Origin: Sphingomonas mali NBRC 15500
GTDB lineage: Bacteria; Pseudomonadota; Alphaproteobacteria; Sphingomonadales; Sphingomonadaceae
Length of the DNA: 64,000 nt
Assembly: GCF_001598415.1 (NCBI RefSeq)
Contig: NZ_BCYX01000021.1
Span: forward strand, 1-64,000
Direction: 5' to 3'
A model generated the notes under the pieces. That model did no database searches. It was not told the origin of the DNA and saw only the letters and a list, made by a program, of their open reading frames with translations. Shown here one piece after another: positions 42,459 through 52,782 of the stretch. The position numbers and the translations under genes are program-made. Each line of letters begins with the position of its first letter. The stretch's first letter is position 1.

Positions 42459-44293
42459 GCCGCCGCTCGCGTCGCGTGGAGCATGATGGCGGTGAGCGCC
42501 GCCGGCGTGATCCCCCGGATACGTCCTGCTGCCGCCAGGGTAGCGGGACGGGCAGCGGTCAGCCGCTCGACCATTTCGTTGGACAGCCCGGGGATCGCCG
42601 CGAAATCCATATCCGCCCGCAACGCGATGCGTTCGCCCGCGCGCAGTTCGGACACTTCTGCCTCCTGACGCTCGACATAAGGAGCGTAGCGCGCATCCTC
42701 GATTGCTTCCTCGATCACCGGAGTCGGCGCTCCGGAGAGGGCGGGGGAGACGTGCGCCAGCTCGACCCCGGGGAAGCGCAGCCATTCGCCGGCCGACCGT
42801 CTCGCGCCGTCCTGCGCGACTTGCGCCCCACGGCCCGCCAGCGCGCTCGCGGTGAGCGGTTCGGCGAGGTGCGCATCGACCGAGGCGCGCTCGGCCTCGC
42901 GTGTACGGACGTGGCGCAACCGCTCCTCGCCAAGCAGCCCCGCCGCCTCGGCGACTGCACTCAATCGAGTCTCGGCATTGTCGGCGCGCAGCCGCAACCG
43001 GAACTCCGCGCGCGCGGTGAGCATGCGATAGGGCTCGGTAACACCTTGCAGGACCAAATCATCGATCATCACACCGAGATAGGATTGCGCGCGGTCGGGC
43101 ACGAAATCGGCGATGCCCAGCGCCACGGCCGCGGCATTGGCGCCGGCGACAAGGCCCTGCGCCGCCGCTTCCTCGTATCCCGTCGTGCCATTGATCTGTC
43201 CGGCACAGAACAGGCCGGGCAATGCAGCGACCGCAAGCCGGTGATCGAGCGCGCGCGGATCGATATGGTCGTATTCGACCGCATAGCCGAATGCGGTGAT
43301 CCGGGTCCGCTCGAGCCCCGGAATCGAGGCGATCAACGCCTGCTGCACGTCGGCAGGCAGCGACGTCGAGATGCCGTTGGGATAGACGGTAGCGTCGTCG
43401 AGCCCCTCGGGTTCGAGAAAGATCTGGTGCCCATCGCGATCGCCAAAGCGGTGGACCTTGTCCTCGATCGACGGGCAGTAGCGCGGTCCCACGCCTTCGA
43501 TATCGCCCGAAAAGAGCGGCGAGCGGTCGAGCCCCGCACGGATGATCGCGTGGGTGGCGTCGGTCGTCCGCGTGATGGCGCACCACAATTGGGGGAGGGG
43601 GCGGCCTGGCGACAGCGCCGACATGGTCCAACTATCCGCCTCGGACGGCTGCACTTCGGTCCGCGCCCAGTCGATCGTCCGCCCGTCGAGGCGGGGCGGG
43701 GTGCCGGTCTTGAGCCGCATCATCGGCAGGCCGAGATCGCGCAATTGCCTGGCCATCACCGTCGCGGCGCGCTCGCCCAGCCGACCGCCCGCGTCGCGCT
43801 CGTCGCCGCGAAACATCCGGGCGCCCAGGAAGGTCCCGGTCGCCAGCACCACCGCCGGGGCGGCGAGGCGTGCGCCGTCAGCCATCTCGACGCCGGCGAT
43901 CCGCCCGCCATCGATCACCAGCGCCGTCGCTTCGTTCGCGACCAGGTGCACGCCTGTGTGTCGCGCGAGCAGTTCGCGCACAGCAGCACCGAACCGGCGC
44001 CGATCCGCCTGCACGCGTGGACCACGAACCGCAGCACCCTTGGAGCGATTGAGCAGGCGATAGTGGATCGCGCCGGCATCGGCGGCGCGGGCGATGATGC
44101 CGTCGCAGGCGTCGACCTCGCGAACGAGATGGCCCTTGCCGAGCCCGCCGATGCTTGGGTTGCACGACATCGTCCCGATATTGCGCGCGTCGAACGTCAC
44201 CAACGCGACCGACGCGCCGCGTCGCGAGGCCGCCGCAGCGGCCTCGACACCGGCATGGCCGCCGCCGATCACGATGACATCGAAGCTGTTCAT
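42455..44293 (-). CDS. mnmG: tRNA uridine-5-carboxymethylaminomethyl modification enzyme MnmG
   Basis: A 612-residue FAD enzyme (old name gidA). With MnmE it installs the carboxymethylaminomethyl group on U34 of several tRNAs. FAD motif IVIGGGHAGVEAAAA at about 7-21; MSCNPSIGGLGKGHLV (about 44-59) and the Cys-containing YCPSIEDKVHRF near 260-271 are family signatures; a C-terminal helical domain binds MnmE. Start at 44293 was set by the FAD motif. A parS site lies just upstream (44314-44329). Confidence 0.96.
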   Translation of the reverse strand: MNSFDVIVIGGGHAGVEAAAAASRRGASVALVTFDARNIGTMSCNPSIGGLGKGHLVREVDACDGIIARAADAGAIHYRLLNRSKGAAVRGPRVQADRRRFGAAVRELLARHTGVHLVANEATALVIDGGRIAGVEMADGARLAAPAVVLATGTFLGARMFRGDERDAGGRLGERAATVMARQLRDLGLPMMRLKTGTPPRLDGRTIDWARTEVQPSEADSWTMSALSPGRPLPQLWCAITRTTDATHAIIRAGLDRSPLFSGDIEGVGPRYCPSIEDKVHRFGDRDGHQIFLEPEGLDDATVYPNGISTSLPADVQQALIASIPGLERTRITAFGYAVEYDHIDPRALDHRLAVAALPGLFCAGQINGTTGYEEAAAQGLVAGANAAAVALGIADFVPDRAQSYLGVMIDDLVLQGVTEPYRMLTARAEFRLRLRADNAETRLSAVAEAAGLLGEERLRHVRTREAERASVDAHLAEPLTASALAGRGAQVAQDGARRSAGEWLRFPGVELAHVSPALSGAPTPVIEEAIEDARYAPYVERQEAEVSELRAGERIALRADMDFAAIPGLSNEMVERLTAARPATLAAAGRIRGITPAALTAIMLHATRAAA

Positions 44294-44313
44294 GGCGGCG
44301 CGATTAGCAGGGA

Positions 44314-44329
44314 TGTTCCACGTGGAACA
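44314..44329. promoter_or_regulatory. parS site 2 (perfect palindrome)
   Basis: TGTTCCACGTGGAACA again, identical to site 1, in the 37-bp gap between mnmE and mnmG. Confidence 0.9.
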
Positions 44330-44330
44330 C

Positions 44331-45611
44331 TCACTTTCCGATGCAGAACCTCGAGAACAGGGCATCGAGCATCGCTTCGATCCCGACATCGCCGGTGATC
44401 CGGGCCAAGGCCATATTGGCTCGCCGCAACGCGTCGGCAACGACGAGCTCGTCGGGCGCGCCTAAGTCGCCGAGCGCCTCAAGAGCTTCCTGGCAGTGGG
44501 CTCGCTGGCGCTGGTTGAGCGCCATGTCGGTCGCGCCCGGGATCAGCGCCGACGAGCGGCTGACCAGCAACTCCCACAATTGCTCGACTCCGAACCCTGT
44601 TTCCGCCGACACGGCGAGCGCCGCACCGCCCGGCATATTCTCACGCCCAGCCAGATCGGCACGGGCATGGAGCCATAGCATTCGGTCCTCCGGCGGACGC
44701 TCGTCACCGAGCCACAACACCAGGTCGGCCCCGGCGATCGCCTGTCCAGCGCGATCGATCCCGATCGCCTCGATCGCATCGCCCGTCGACTCGCGCAGCC
44801 CGGCGGTATCGGTCAGCACGAAAGGGATGCCAGCGCGGGATACCGGCACCTCGATCCGGTCGCGCGTCGTGCCGGCGATCGGCGAGACGATCGCCGCCTC
44901 GCGCCGCGCCAAGGCGTTAAGCAGAGTCGACTTCCCGCTATTGGGCGGACCCGCCAGCACCACCCGGATGCCGTCGCGCAAGCGGTCGACCGCGGGAACA
45001 TCGAGCGCCGCCGCGATTGCCGACGCCACCGCTCGCGCTTCGGTGCGGATTCCCTCGAGCAGCACCGAATCGACGTCGGCCTCATCGGCAAAATCGAGCG
45101 ATGCCTCGAGCCGTGCCGCCAACCCAAGCAACGCCCGGCGCCAGCCTGCGATCTGCCGCGACAGCGTACCGTCGGCCATCGCCAGCGCCGCGCGCCGTTG
45201 CAGCTCGGTCTCGGCCGACAGCAGATCGCCGAGTCCCTCGGCTTCGGCGAGATCGATGCGGCCATTGGTCAATGCCCGCCGGGTGAATTCGCCGGGCTCG
45301 GCGCGGCGCAATCCGGGCTGCCGGGCCAGCGTCGCCTCAACCGCGGCAATGACGGCGCGCCCGCCATGGACGTGCAACTCGACCAGATCCTCGCCCGTCG
45401 CGGTGTTGGGGGCAGGGAAGACCAGCACCAGCGCGCTATCGAGGTGGCCGCCGCTCGCCGGGTCGCGCAACGTCCGCAGCCGTGCTTCACGTGGAACAGG
45501 CAAATCTCCGGCCAGCGCCCGCGCGGCCGCGAACGCCTGCGGTCCGCTGATCCGGATGACCGCGATCGCCGCCGGCGGCAGACCGGACGAAGGGGCAAAG
45601 ATCGTGCTCAT
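44331..45611 (-). CDS. mnmE: tRNA modification GTPase MnmE
   Basis: A 426-residue three-domain GTPase (old name trmE): N-terminal tetrahydrofolate-binding domain (about 1-118, with AIAVIRISGPQAFAAA and ELHVHGGRAVIAAV), helical domain, and an inserted G domain (about 215-350) with P-loop GPPNSGKST near 222, TTRD switch and DTAGLRES near 270. The C terminus FCIGK, with the catalytic Cys, is intact. Somewhat shorter than E. coli MnmE (454). A parS-like sequence is embedded at 45483-45498. Confidence 0.96.
   Translation of the reverse strand: MSTIFAPSSGLPPAAIAVIRISGPQAFAAARALAGDLPVPREARLRTLRDPASGGHLDSALVLVFPAPNTATGEDLVELHVHGGRAVIAAVEATLARQPGLRRAEPGEFTRRALTNGRIDLAEAEGLGDLLSAETELQRRAALAMADGTLSRQIAGWRRALLGLAARLEASLDFADEADVDSVLLEGIRTEARAVASAIAAALDVPAVDRLRDGIRVVLAGPPNSGKSTLLNALARREAAIVSPIAGTTRDRIEVPVSRAGIPFVLTDTAGLRESTGDAIEAIGIDRAGQAIAGADLVLWLGDERPPEDRMLWLHARADLAGRENMPGGAALAVSAETGFGVEQLWELLVSRSSALIPGATDMALNQRQRAHCQEALEALGDLGAPDELVVADALRRANMALARITGDVGIEAMLDALFSRFCIGK
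45483..45498. promoter_or_regulatory. parS-like site 3 (one base off consensus)
   Basis: TGCTTCACGTGGAACA matches TGTTYCACGTGRAACA at 15 of 16 positions (C for T at position 3) and lies inside mnmE, 1.2 kb from site 2. Confidence 0.65.
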
Positions 45612-45634
45612 GGAAAATACCGGTCGAGCGGCAA

Positions 45635-45865
45635 TTACTCGCTCTTACCGCCCTCGAACATCTTGCGCCAGAATTGCATGCCGGCATCGCCCATCGGCAT
45701 CCAGCTCTTCATCATCGTCTCGAGCAATTCGGGCTTGACCATATTGCCGTCCATCGCGCCCATCAGCGCCTGAACATATTTGTCGTGGATCGGCGTCAGA
45801 TCGGGCAGGCCGATCGCGCGGCGCGCCTCTTCGGGCGTGCAATCCACCTCGACATTGATCTTCAT
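45635..45865 (-). CDS. DUF6489 small protein
   Basis: A 76-residue acidic protein, MKINVEVDCTPEEARRAIGL followed by PDLTPIHDKYVQALMGAMDG and a C-terminal FWRKMFEGG. It is a conserved alphaproteobacterial hypothetical (DUF6489) that often sits beside mnmE, as here (23 bp upstream). Predicted mainly helical and cytosolic; function unknown. Start at 45865 was chosen over an ATG-preceded longer frame because the family begins MKI. Confidence 0.8.
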   Translation of the reverse strand: MKINVEVDCTPEEARRAIGLPDLTPIHDKYVQALMGAMDGNMVKPELLETMMKSWMPMGDAGMQFWRKMFEGGKSE

Positions 45866-45971
45866 CGCCGAAACTCCGCTTGAGCGCGCGCCGGCCGCGC
45901 TGCTACCTGTTTGAACCACCTGTATGCGCGCGACGGACCATCAACCGCAACCGCCCCATTCGGAGAGAGCC

Positions 45972-46673
45972 ATGACCGCGACGATCAAGATCGAGACGCT
46001 CGAGAAAGATGCCAGCTTCGACGCCTATATCGCCGAACCAGCGGGCGGCAACGCAACGGCAGCGATCATCGTCATTCAGGAGATTTTCGGGGTCAATGCC
46101 GGCATCCGCCGCAAGTGCGACCAACTCGCCGAAGCAGGTTATCTGGCGATCGCGCCCGATCTGTTCTGGCGGCTCGAGCCGGGCATCGAACTCGATCCCG
46201 ATATCCCCGATCAGTTCAAGGCGGCGCTAGACTATATGGGCAAGTTCAACCAGGATCAGGGCATTCGAGATATCGAGGCGGCGATCCACGCGGCCCGCGA
46301 TCGCGTCGGCGGCGGCAAAGTCGGCGCGGTCGGCTACTGTCTGGGCGGACGACTGGCCTATATGACCGCGGCGCGCACCGATATCGACGCGACGGTCGGC
46401 TATTACGCGGTCGGGATCGACGGCCTGCTGCGCGAGAAGCATGCGATTGCGCGGCCGCTGATGCTGCATATCGCCGGTGCCGACGGCTTCGTCGGCCCCG
46501 AAGTGCAGAAGGCAATGCACGAGGGGTTGGACGACCATCCCAGAGTCACGCTGCACGACTATCCCGGAGTCGACCATGGGTTTGCGACCGAATTCGGCAA
46601 CCGCCGAAGGGAGGAGGCCGCGAACCAGGCAGACGAACGGACGATGGCCTTCTTCGCCGAGAACCTAGCCTGA
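45972..46673 (+). CDS. Dienelactone hydrolase family protein
   Basis: A 233-residue alpha/beta hydrolase of the carboxymethylenebutenolidase type. The nucleophile is Cys in GAVGYCLGGRLAYM (about 118-131), the acid is likely Asp in HIAGADGFVGPE, and the His is in PGVDHGFATEF (about 199-209). Substrate is uncertain, since most genomic members do not degrade chloroaromatics. GGAGAGAG lies upstream of 45972. Its stop overlaps the convergent TerC gene end by 9 bp. Confidence 0.9.
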   Translation: MTATIKIETLEKDASFDAYIAEPAGGNATAAIIVIQEIFGVNAGIRRKCDQLAEAGYLAIAPDLFWRLEPGIELDPDIPDQFKAALDYMGKFNQDQGIRDIEAAIHAARDRVGGGKVGAVGYCLGGRLAYMTAARTDIDATVGYYAVGIDGLLREKHAIARPLMLHIAGADGFVGPEVQKAMHEGLDDHPRVTLHDYPGVDHGFATEFGNRRREEAANQADERTMAFFAENLA

Positions 46674-47330
46674 TTTCCCTGTTATATCAGGCAATTGTAA
46701 GAATTTGACGTCCACGCCCAGCGCCGGCAGCACGCCGACGCGCCGGTCGGTGAGTCCGTCGTAAATCATCGAGCACGCCACCCACAGGATCACCGCCAGC
46801 CCGACATAGGCGATCCAGCGGTGGCGATCGATCACGCGCGCGATCAGATTGGCGGCGAGCCCCATGACCGCGACCGAAAAGACCAGGCCGAACACCAGAA
46901 TGGCGGGGTGGTCGCGCGCGGCACCGGCGACGCCGAGGACGTTGTCCAGACTCATGCTGACATCGGCGAGCGCGACGGCGAGGACCGCGCCGCCAAAAGT
47001 CTTGGCGCGCCCTCCCTGTGTTTCGTCATGGGCGGCATGATGGCGCAACTCGCGCCACATCTTCCACGCCACCCACAGCAGCAGCAACCCGCCAGCGGTC
47101 AAAATACCAACGAAATTAAGCAGATAGGTAGCGACTAGCGCGAACAGGATACGCAGCACCAACGCGGCCAGCGTCCCGAACAGGATGACCTTGCGCTGCT
47201 TGTCATGGGGCAGGCCGGCGGCAAGCGCACCGACCACCACGGCATTGTCCCCCGCCAACGCCAGGTCGATCACCACGACCTCGCCCAGCACGGCAAGCGA
47301 TTCAGCGGAGAAGAAATCGGCGATGGTCAT
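46665..47330 (-). CDS. TerC family membrane protein (YjbE-like), paralogue 1
   Basis: A 221-residue polytopic protein with seven or so helices. The paired acidic TerC motifs are DLALAGDNAVVVGAL (about 22-36) and ALADVSMSLDNVLGVAGAA (about 119-137), whose Asp residues are thought to bind metal ions. Related YjbE/TerC/Alx proteins export manganese or metallate secretory enzymes. No yybP-type manganese riboswitch is evident upstream. It is paired with a second TerC gene 47 bp upstream on the same strand. Confidence 0.9.
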   Translation of the reverse strand: MTIADFFSAESLAVLGEVVVIDLALAGDNAVVVGALAAGLPHDKQRKVILFGTLAALVLRILFALVATYLLNFVGILTAGGLLLLWVAWKMWRELRHHAAHDETQGGRAKTFGGAVLAVALADVSMSLDNVLGVAGAARDHPAILVFGLVFSVAVMGLAANLIARVIDRHRWIAYVGLAVILWVACSMIYDGLTDRRVGVLPALGVDVKFLQLPDITGKSG

Positions 47331-47377
47331 CGGCGGACTCTACAAGTCCGCCAACGTGACGGATGTTCCCGGGCTGG

Positions 47378-48031
47378 TCAAAGCCAGCCGAAAAGCCGGC
47401 CGAGCCCGATCGACGGATCGACGATCCCTTCGTGAATCATCGATCCGGCGACATAGAGGATCACGACCAGCCCGATATAAGCGATCCAGTGATGGCGCTC
47501 GATCAGCCGCGCGATGTAATTGGCGGCGATCGCCATCAACGTGACCGACAGCGCCAGACCGAACAGTAGGACCGTAGGATGGTCGCGCGCCGCACCGGCC
47601 ACGGCGAGCACGTTGTCGAGGCTCATCGACAGATCGGCGAGCGCGACCTGGAACGCCGCCTTGGCGAAACTCTTGGGCGCGCGGGCTGGCGTCGCGGCAT
47701 CAGCCGCGACCGCCTGGTTGTGACGCCGCGTGTGCTGCAGCTCGCGGAACAGTTTCCACGCCACCCATAGCAGCAGCACGCCACCGGCAAACAGCAGGCC
47801 GACCACGTGGAGGAGCTGCGTCGCGACGAACGCGAAGACGACGAGGCAGGCGAGCGCGACCCCGACGCCGATCGACAGGACGCGCTTGCGGTCCTTCTCC
47901 GGCAGCCCGGCGGCGAGCGTGCCGAGCACGACGACGTTATCGCCGGCCAGCATCAGGTCGATCATGATGACCTGGCCAAGCGCCGCGAGGCCCGCGGTGG
48001 TGAAGACGTCGGCGATGTCGATGACTGGCAT
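47378..48031 (-). CDS. TerC family membrane protein (YjbE-like), paralogue 2
   Basis: A 217-residue paralogue of the neighbouring TerC protein with the same two motifs, DLMLAGDNVVVLGTL (about 25-39) and ALADLSMSLDNVLAVAGAA (about 120-138), and a His/Arg-rich cytoplasmic loop (QHTRRHNQAVAADAATPARA) between helices that differs from paralogue 1. The pair probably arose by tandem duplication and may form a heteromer. Located downstream of rho on the same strand, separated by two hairpins. Confidence 0.9.
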   Translation of the reverse strand: MPVIDIADVFTTAGLAALGQVIMIDLMLAGDNVVVLGTLAAGLPEKDRKRVLSIGVGVALACLVVFAFVATQLLHVVGLLFAGGVLLLWVAWKLFRELQHTRRHNQAVAADAATPARAPKSFAKAAFQVALADLSMSLDNVLAVAGAARDHPTVLLFGLALSVTLMAIAANYIARLIERHHWIAYIGLVVILYVAGSMIHEGIVDPSIGLGRLFGWL

Positions 48032-48069
48032 GGGGAGGCGTTAGCAGCGAGGGGAGGGGGTGCAAATGA

Positions 48070-48097
48070 AAACGGCGCGGGGTGAGCCGCGCCGTTT
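48070..48097 (-). terminator. Intrinsic terminator downstream of rho
   Basis: A perfect 11-bp stem AAACGGCGCGG / CCGCGCCGTTT (48070-48080 and 48087-48097) with a 6-nt loop; on the minus strand the stem runs into TTTT. It lies about 110 bp past the rho stop and 39 bp before the TerC paralogue 2 start. Confidence 0.8.
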
Positions 48098-48112
48098 GTC
48101 GGTTCGGGATAG

Positions 48113-48135
48113 CGGCGCGAAGTGAATTCGCGCCG
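48113..48135. repeat. Short hairpin repeat, copy B
   Basis: CGGCGCGAA-GTGAA-TTCGCGCCG, identical in stem and loop to 34462-34484 and likewise preceded by TAG. It lies between the rho terminator stem and the rho stop codon, where no gene uses its TGA. Confidence 0.65.
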
Positions 48136-48179
48136 TCGGCCGGGCCTTGCGACCCGCCGGCCGATCAGGAGCGAGTCCG

Positions 48180-48199
48180 GGATTAGCTCTCGCTAATCC
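48180..48199 (-). terminator. Stem-loop just after the rho stop codon
   Basis: GGATTAGC-TCTC-GCTAATCC, a perfect 8-bp stem 7 bp beyond the rho stop. No T-run follows directly, so it may be an mRNA 3'-end stem upstream of the true terminator. Confidence 0.45.
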
Positions 48200-48206
48200 T
48201 GGCCGC

Positions 48207-49463
<1,257 letters not shown>

Positions 49464-49614
49464 TTCGGGTGTATTCCGGGTGACTTGGGGGAGATTTTTC
49501 GAGCTTCTGTCGGCGAGGACCGCGACGATGCTGGAGGAAGGAGGAGAGCGAGCGTCCCGAAGGGCACCGCTCGTCTCCACGATCTATGGGCGCGATTCCC
49601 TCAAGTCAAGGCGA

Positions 49615-50051
49615 TCAGAAGGGTTTCACCACCACCAGGATGACGATGAGCGCGACAAACAGGGCAGGAAGTTCGTTGACCAGGCGGAGCTGCTTCGACG
49701 TCAGCGTCGCTTTGCCGCCGGCGAGCTTCTTCGCATAGGCCGTCATCCAGCCGTGATACCCGCTCATCACGATGACGAGCAGCAACTTGGCGTGGAGCCA
49801 GCCCTCATTCCAATGCTGGCCGACCGTGGCGATGGTCAGGCCGAACACCCAGACCAGGATCATCGACGGGGTCATGATGATCTTGCGCAGCTTCGTCTCG
49901 CGCTCGACCCACTTCGCTGCCTCGGGCGTGCCGAGCGAATCCTGATGGTGGACCAGATAGCGCGGCAGCATGAACAGCCCTGCCATCCAGAAGATCACGA
50001 AGATGACATGCGCAGCCTTGAGCCAAAGATAGATCGAGGCGAGGAAATCCA

Positions 50052-50052
<1 letters not shown>
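49615..50052 (-). CDS. hemJ: Protoporphyrinogen IX oxidase HemJ
   Basis: A 145-residue four-helix membrane protein (UPF0093). AHVIFVIFWMAGLFMLPRYLVHH (about 14-36, split) with its conserved His residues, RETKLRKIIMTPSMILVW (about 51-68) and a LHAKLLLVIVMSGYHGWM stretch are typical of HemJ, which oxidises protoporphyrinogen to protoporphyrin using a bound haem. Start at 50052 overlaps the hemE stop by one base, so both late haem genes are coupled next to the origin. Confidence 0.92.
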
Positions 50053-51095
<1,043 letters not shown>

Positions 51096-51382
51096 ATAGA
51101 TATATAGATAAGAGGGTTGTTGTAGTTGTTGGCGCGTGGATGCCGGGGCTTATGCGTTCGTCCCGTAAATGCCAACAGCTTGACGGTAGCGGACTCACGC
51201 AACCGCGCCGATTCCATTCTTTCGTCCCCACAATCCACAGCCTGTGCGGGGAAACGTCCCCTGTCGATGAGGTTGTGGATGACCGATGGCTTTATCCACC
51301 GCCGAGCATCGCTTGGCCGGGAGGATGACTTGCGCTAGCGGTTTTCCCGATGTTGCCCACAGGCTTTCCGACGCGCTGAAAA
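51096..51382. other. oriC: Candidate chromosomal replication origin (oriC)
   Basis: A 287-bp gap between divergent hemE and ppsR. It opens with an AT-rich tract (51093-51129, ATATAGATATATAGATAAG). DnaA-box-like 9-mers (consensus TTATCCACA) are TTATCCACC at 51292-51300 and the complement of TCATCCACA at 51274-51282 (one mismatch each), with weaker ones at 51231-51239 (CAATCCACA) and 51353-51361 (TTGCCCACA). Two GANTC methylation sites lie at 51192-51196 and 51210-51214. The Caulobacter origin has the same neighbours (hemE on one side, ppsR-maf-aroE-coaE-dnaQ on the other). Some of the gap must also hold the hemE and ppsR promoters. Confidence 0.75.
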
Positions 51383-52195
51383 ATGCGGCTCCATTTGCAC
51401 CTCCTGTCCGATTCCACCGGCGAGACGCTGGAGAACATCGCCAAGGCGGCGCTGGCGCAATATGACGATGTCGAGACGATCCGTCATTTCTGGCCGATGG
51501 TCCGGAGCGAGGCGCATCTCGAGCGCATCCTTCAGGAGATCGCGCACAATCCCGGGCTGGTGCTGTTCACCCTGGTGTCCGGCGAGATGCGGCGGGCATT
51601 GGAGACGCGCTGCCGCGCGCTTGGCCTGCCCGCGGTAGCGCCGCTCGATCCGGTCAACGACGCTTTGTCCAATTTGCTCGGCCAGCAGGCCAAGGCGCGC
51701 CCCGGCCGCCAGCACGTGCTCGACGCCGCCTATTTCGCGCGCGTCGACGCGATCCAGTTCACCATCGCGCATGACGACGGCATCGGCTGGGAGAATTGGG
51801 AAGAGGCGGACATCGTCCTCGCTGGCGTATCGCGTACGTCGAAGACCCCGACCTCGATCTATCTCGCCAATCGCGGATACAAGACGGCCAATATCCCGAT
51901 CGTGCCCGAAAGCCCGCCGCCGGCGAAATTGTTCGAGCTCCAGCATCCGATCGTCGTCGGGCTGACGACCAGCGCGGATCGCCTGATCCAGGTGCGGCGC
52001 AATCGCTTGTTGTCGCTCAACCAGTCCCCGGAAACCGCTTATGTCGACCAGGAAGCGGTGACTCGCGAAGTCGCCTTCGCCCGGCGGATGTTCGCCGACA
52101 ATGGCTGGCCGGTGATCGATGTCACGCGGCGTTCGATCGAGGAAACCGCGGCGGCGATCGTCGCCTTGATCAATGACCAGGCGGGCGACGAATGA
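51383..52195 (+). CDS. ppsR: PEP synthase/PPDK regulatory kinase-pyrophosphorylase
   Basis: A 270-residue DUF299 protein that both phosphorylates (with ADP) and dephosphorylates pyruvate phosphate dikinase or PEP synthase, switching between gluconeogenic and glycolytic carbon flow. LHLLSDSTGETLENIAKAAL at the N terminus and the P-loop-like GVSRTSKTPTSIYLANRG (about 148-165) are diagnostic. It is the first gene right of the candidate origin and overlaps maf by 4 bp. Confidence 0.94.
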   Translation: MRLHLHLLSDSTGETLENIAKAALAQYDDVETIRHFWPMVRSEAHLERILQEIAHNPGLVLFTLVSGEMRRALETRCRALGLPAVAPLDPVNDALSNLLGQQAKARPGRQHVLDAAYFARVDAIQFTIAHDDGIGWENWEEADIVLAGVSRTSKTPTSIYLANRGYKTANIPIVPESPPPAKLFELQHPIVVGLTTSADRLIQVRRNRLLSLNQSPETAYVDQEAVTREVAFARRMFADNGWPVIDVTRRSIEETAAAIVALINDQAGDE

Positions 52196-52782
52196 CCTTG
52201 ATCCTTGCTTCGCAAAGCGCGTCCCGGCGAGCGATGCTCGATGCCGCCGGCGTGACGTACATTGCCGAGCCCGCACGGGTCGACGAGGATGGCGTCAAGG
52301 CGGCAATGGCGGGTCAGCCGGCGCGCGACATTGCCGACGCACTGGCCGAACTCAAGGCGTTGAAGGTGTCGCAGACGCATCCCGGCGCGCTGGTGCTCGG
52401 CAGCGATTCGATCGTTGCGCTTGCCGACGGCAGGCTGCTCGATAAGCCGCTGACTCGCGACCAGGCCGGCGATCACCTGCGTGCAATGTCCAATGGCGAA
52501 CATGCTTTGTGGAGCGCGGCGGTGATCGCCGAACAGGGCCGCCCCGTCTGGCGTCACGTCGATCGCGCGCGGCTGCACGTGCGCCCGTTGTCGGAAGCGT
52601 TCATCCAGGCCTATCTCGATCTCGAATGGCCGGCGATCGCTGGCTGCGTCGGCTGTTTCCGCATCGAAGGCCCTGGCGTGCAATTGTTCGGCCGGATCGA
52701 AGGCAGCCATTTCACCGTGCTCGGCATGCCGCTGCTCCCGGTGCTCGACTATCTGCGCACGCGGGGGGAAATGACGTCATGA
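52192..52782 (+). CDS. maf: Maf family nucleotide pyrophosphatase
   Basis: A 196-residue nucleoside triphosphate pyrophosphatase that removes non-standard or modified nucleotides. The substrate-binding ILASQSASRRAMLDAAG (residues 3-19) has Ser/Arg-Arg as in Maf proteins; GSDSIVALADGRLLDKP (about 66-82) is the second motif. Overlaps ppsR and aroE by 4 bp each. Confidence 0.93.
   Translation: MTLILASQSASRRAMLDAAGVTYIAEPARVDEDGVKAAMAGQPARDIADALAELKALKVSQTHPGALVLGSDSIVALADGRLLDKPLTRDQAGDHLRAMSNGEHALWSAAVIAEQGRPVWRHVDRARLHVRPLSEAFIQAYLDLEWPAIAGCVGCFRIEGPGVQLFGRIEGSHFTVLGMPLLPVLDYLRTRGEMTS

Noticed and set aside
42476..44398. Long plus-strand frame opposite mnmG
   Set aside because: Arg/Asp-rich antisense artefact; mnmG has all its motifs on the other strand.
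51383..52195. Reading ppsR as a classical DNA-binding regulator of the photosynthesis PpsR type
   Set aside because: The protein is the DUF299 kinase-pyrophosphorylase with GVSRTSKTPTS; it has no PAS or helix-turn-helix domain.
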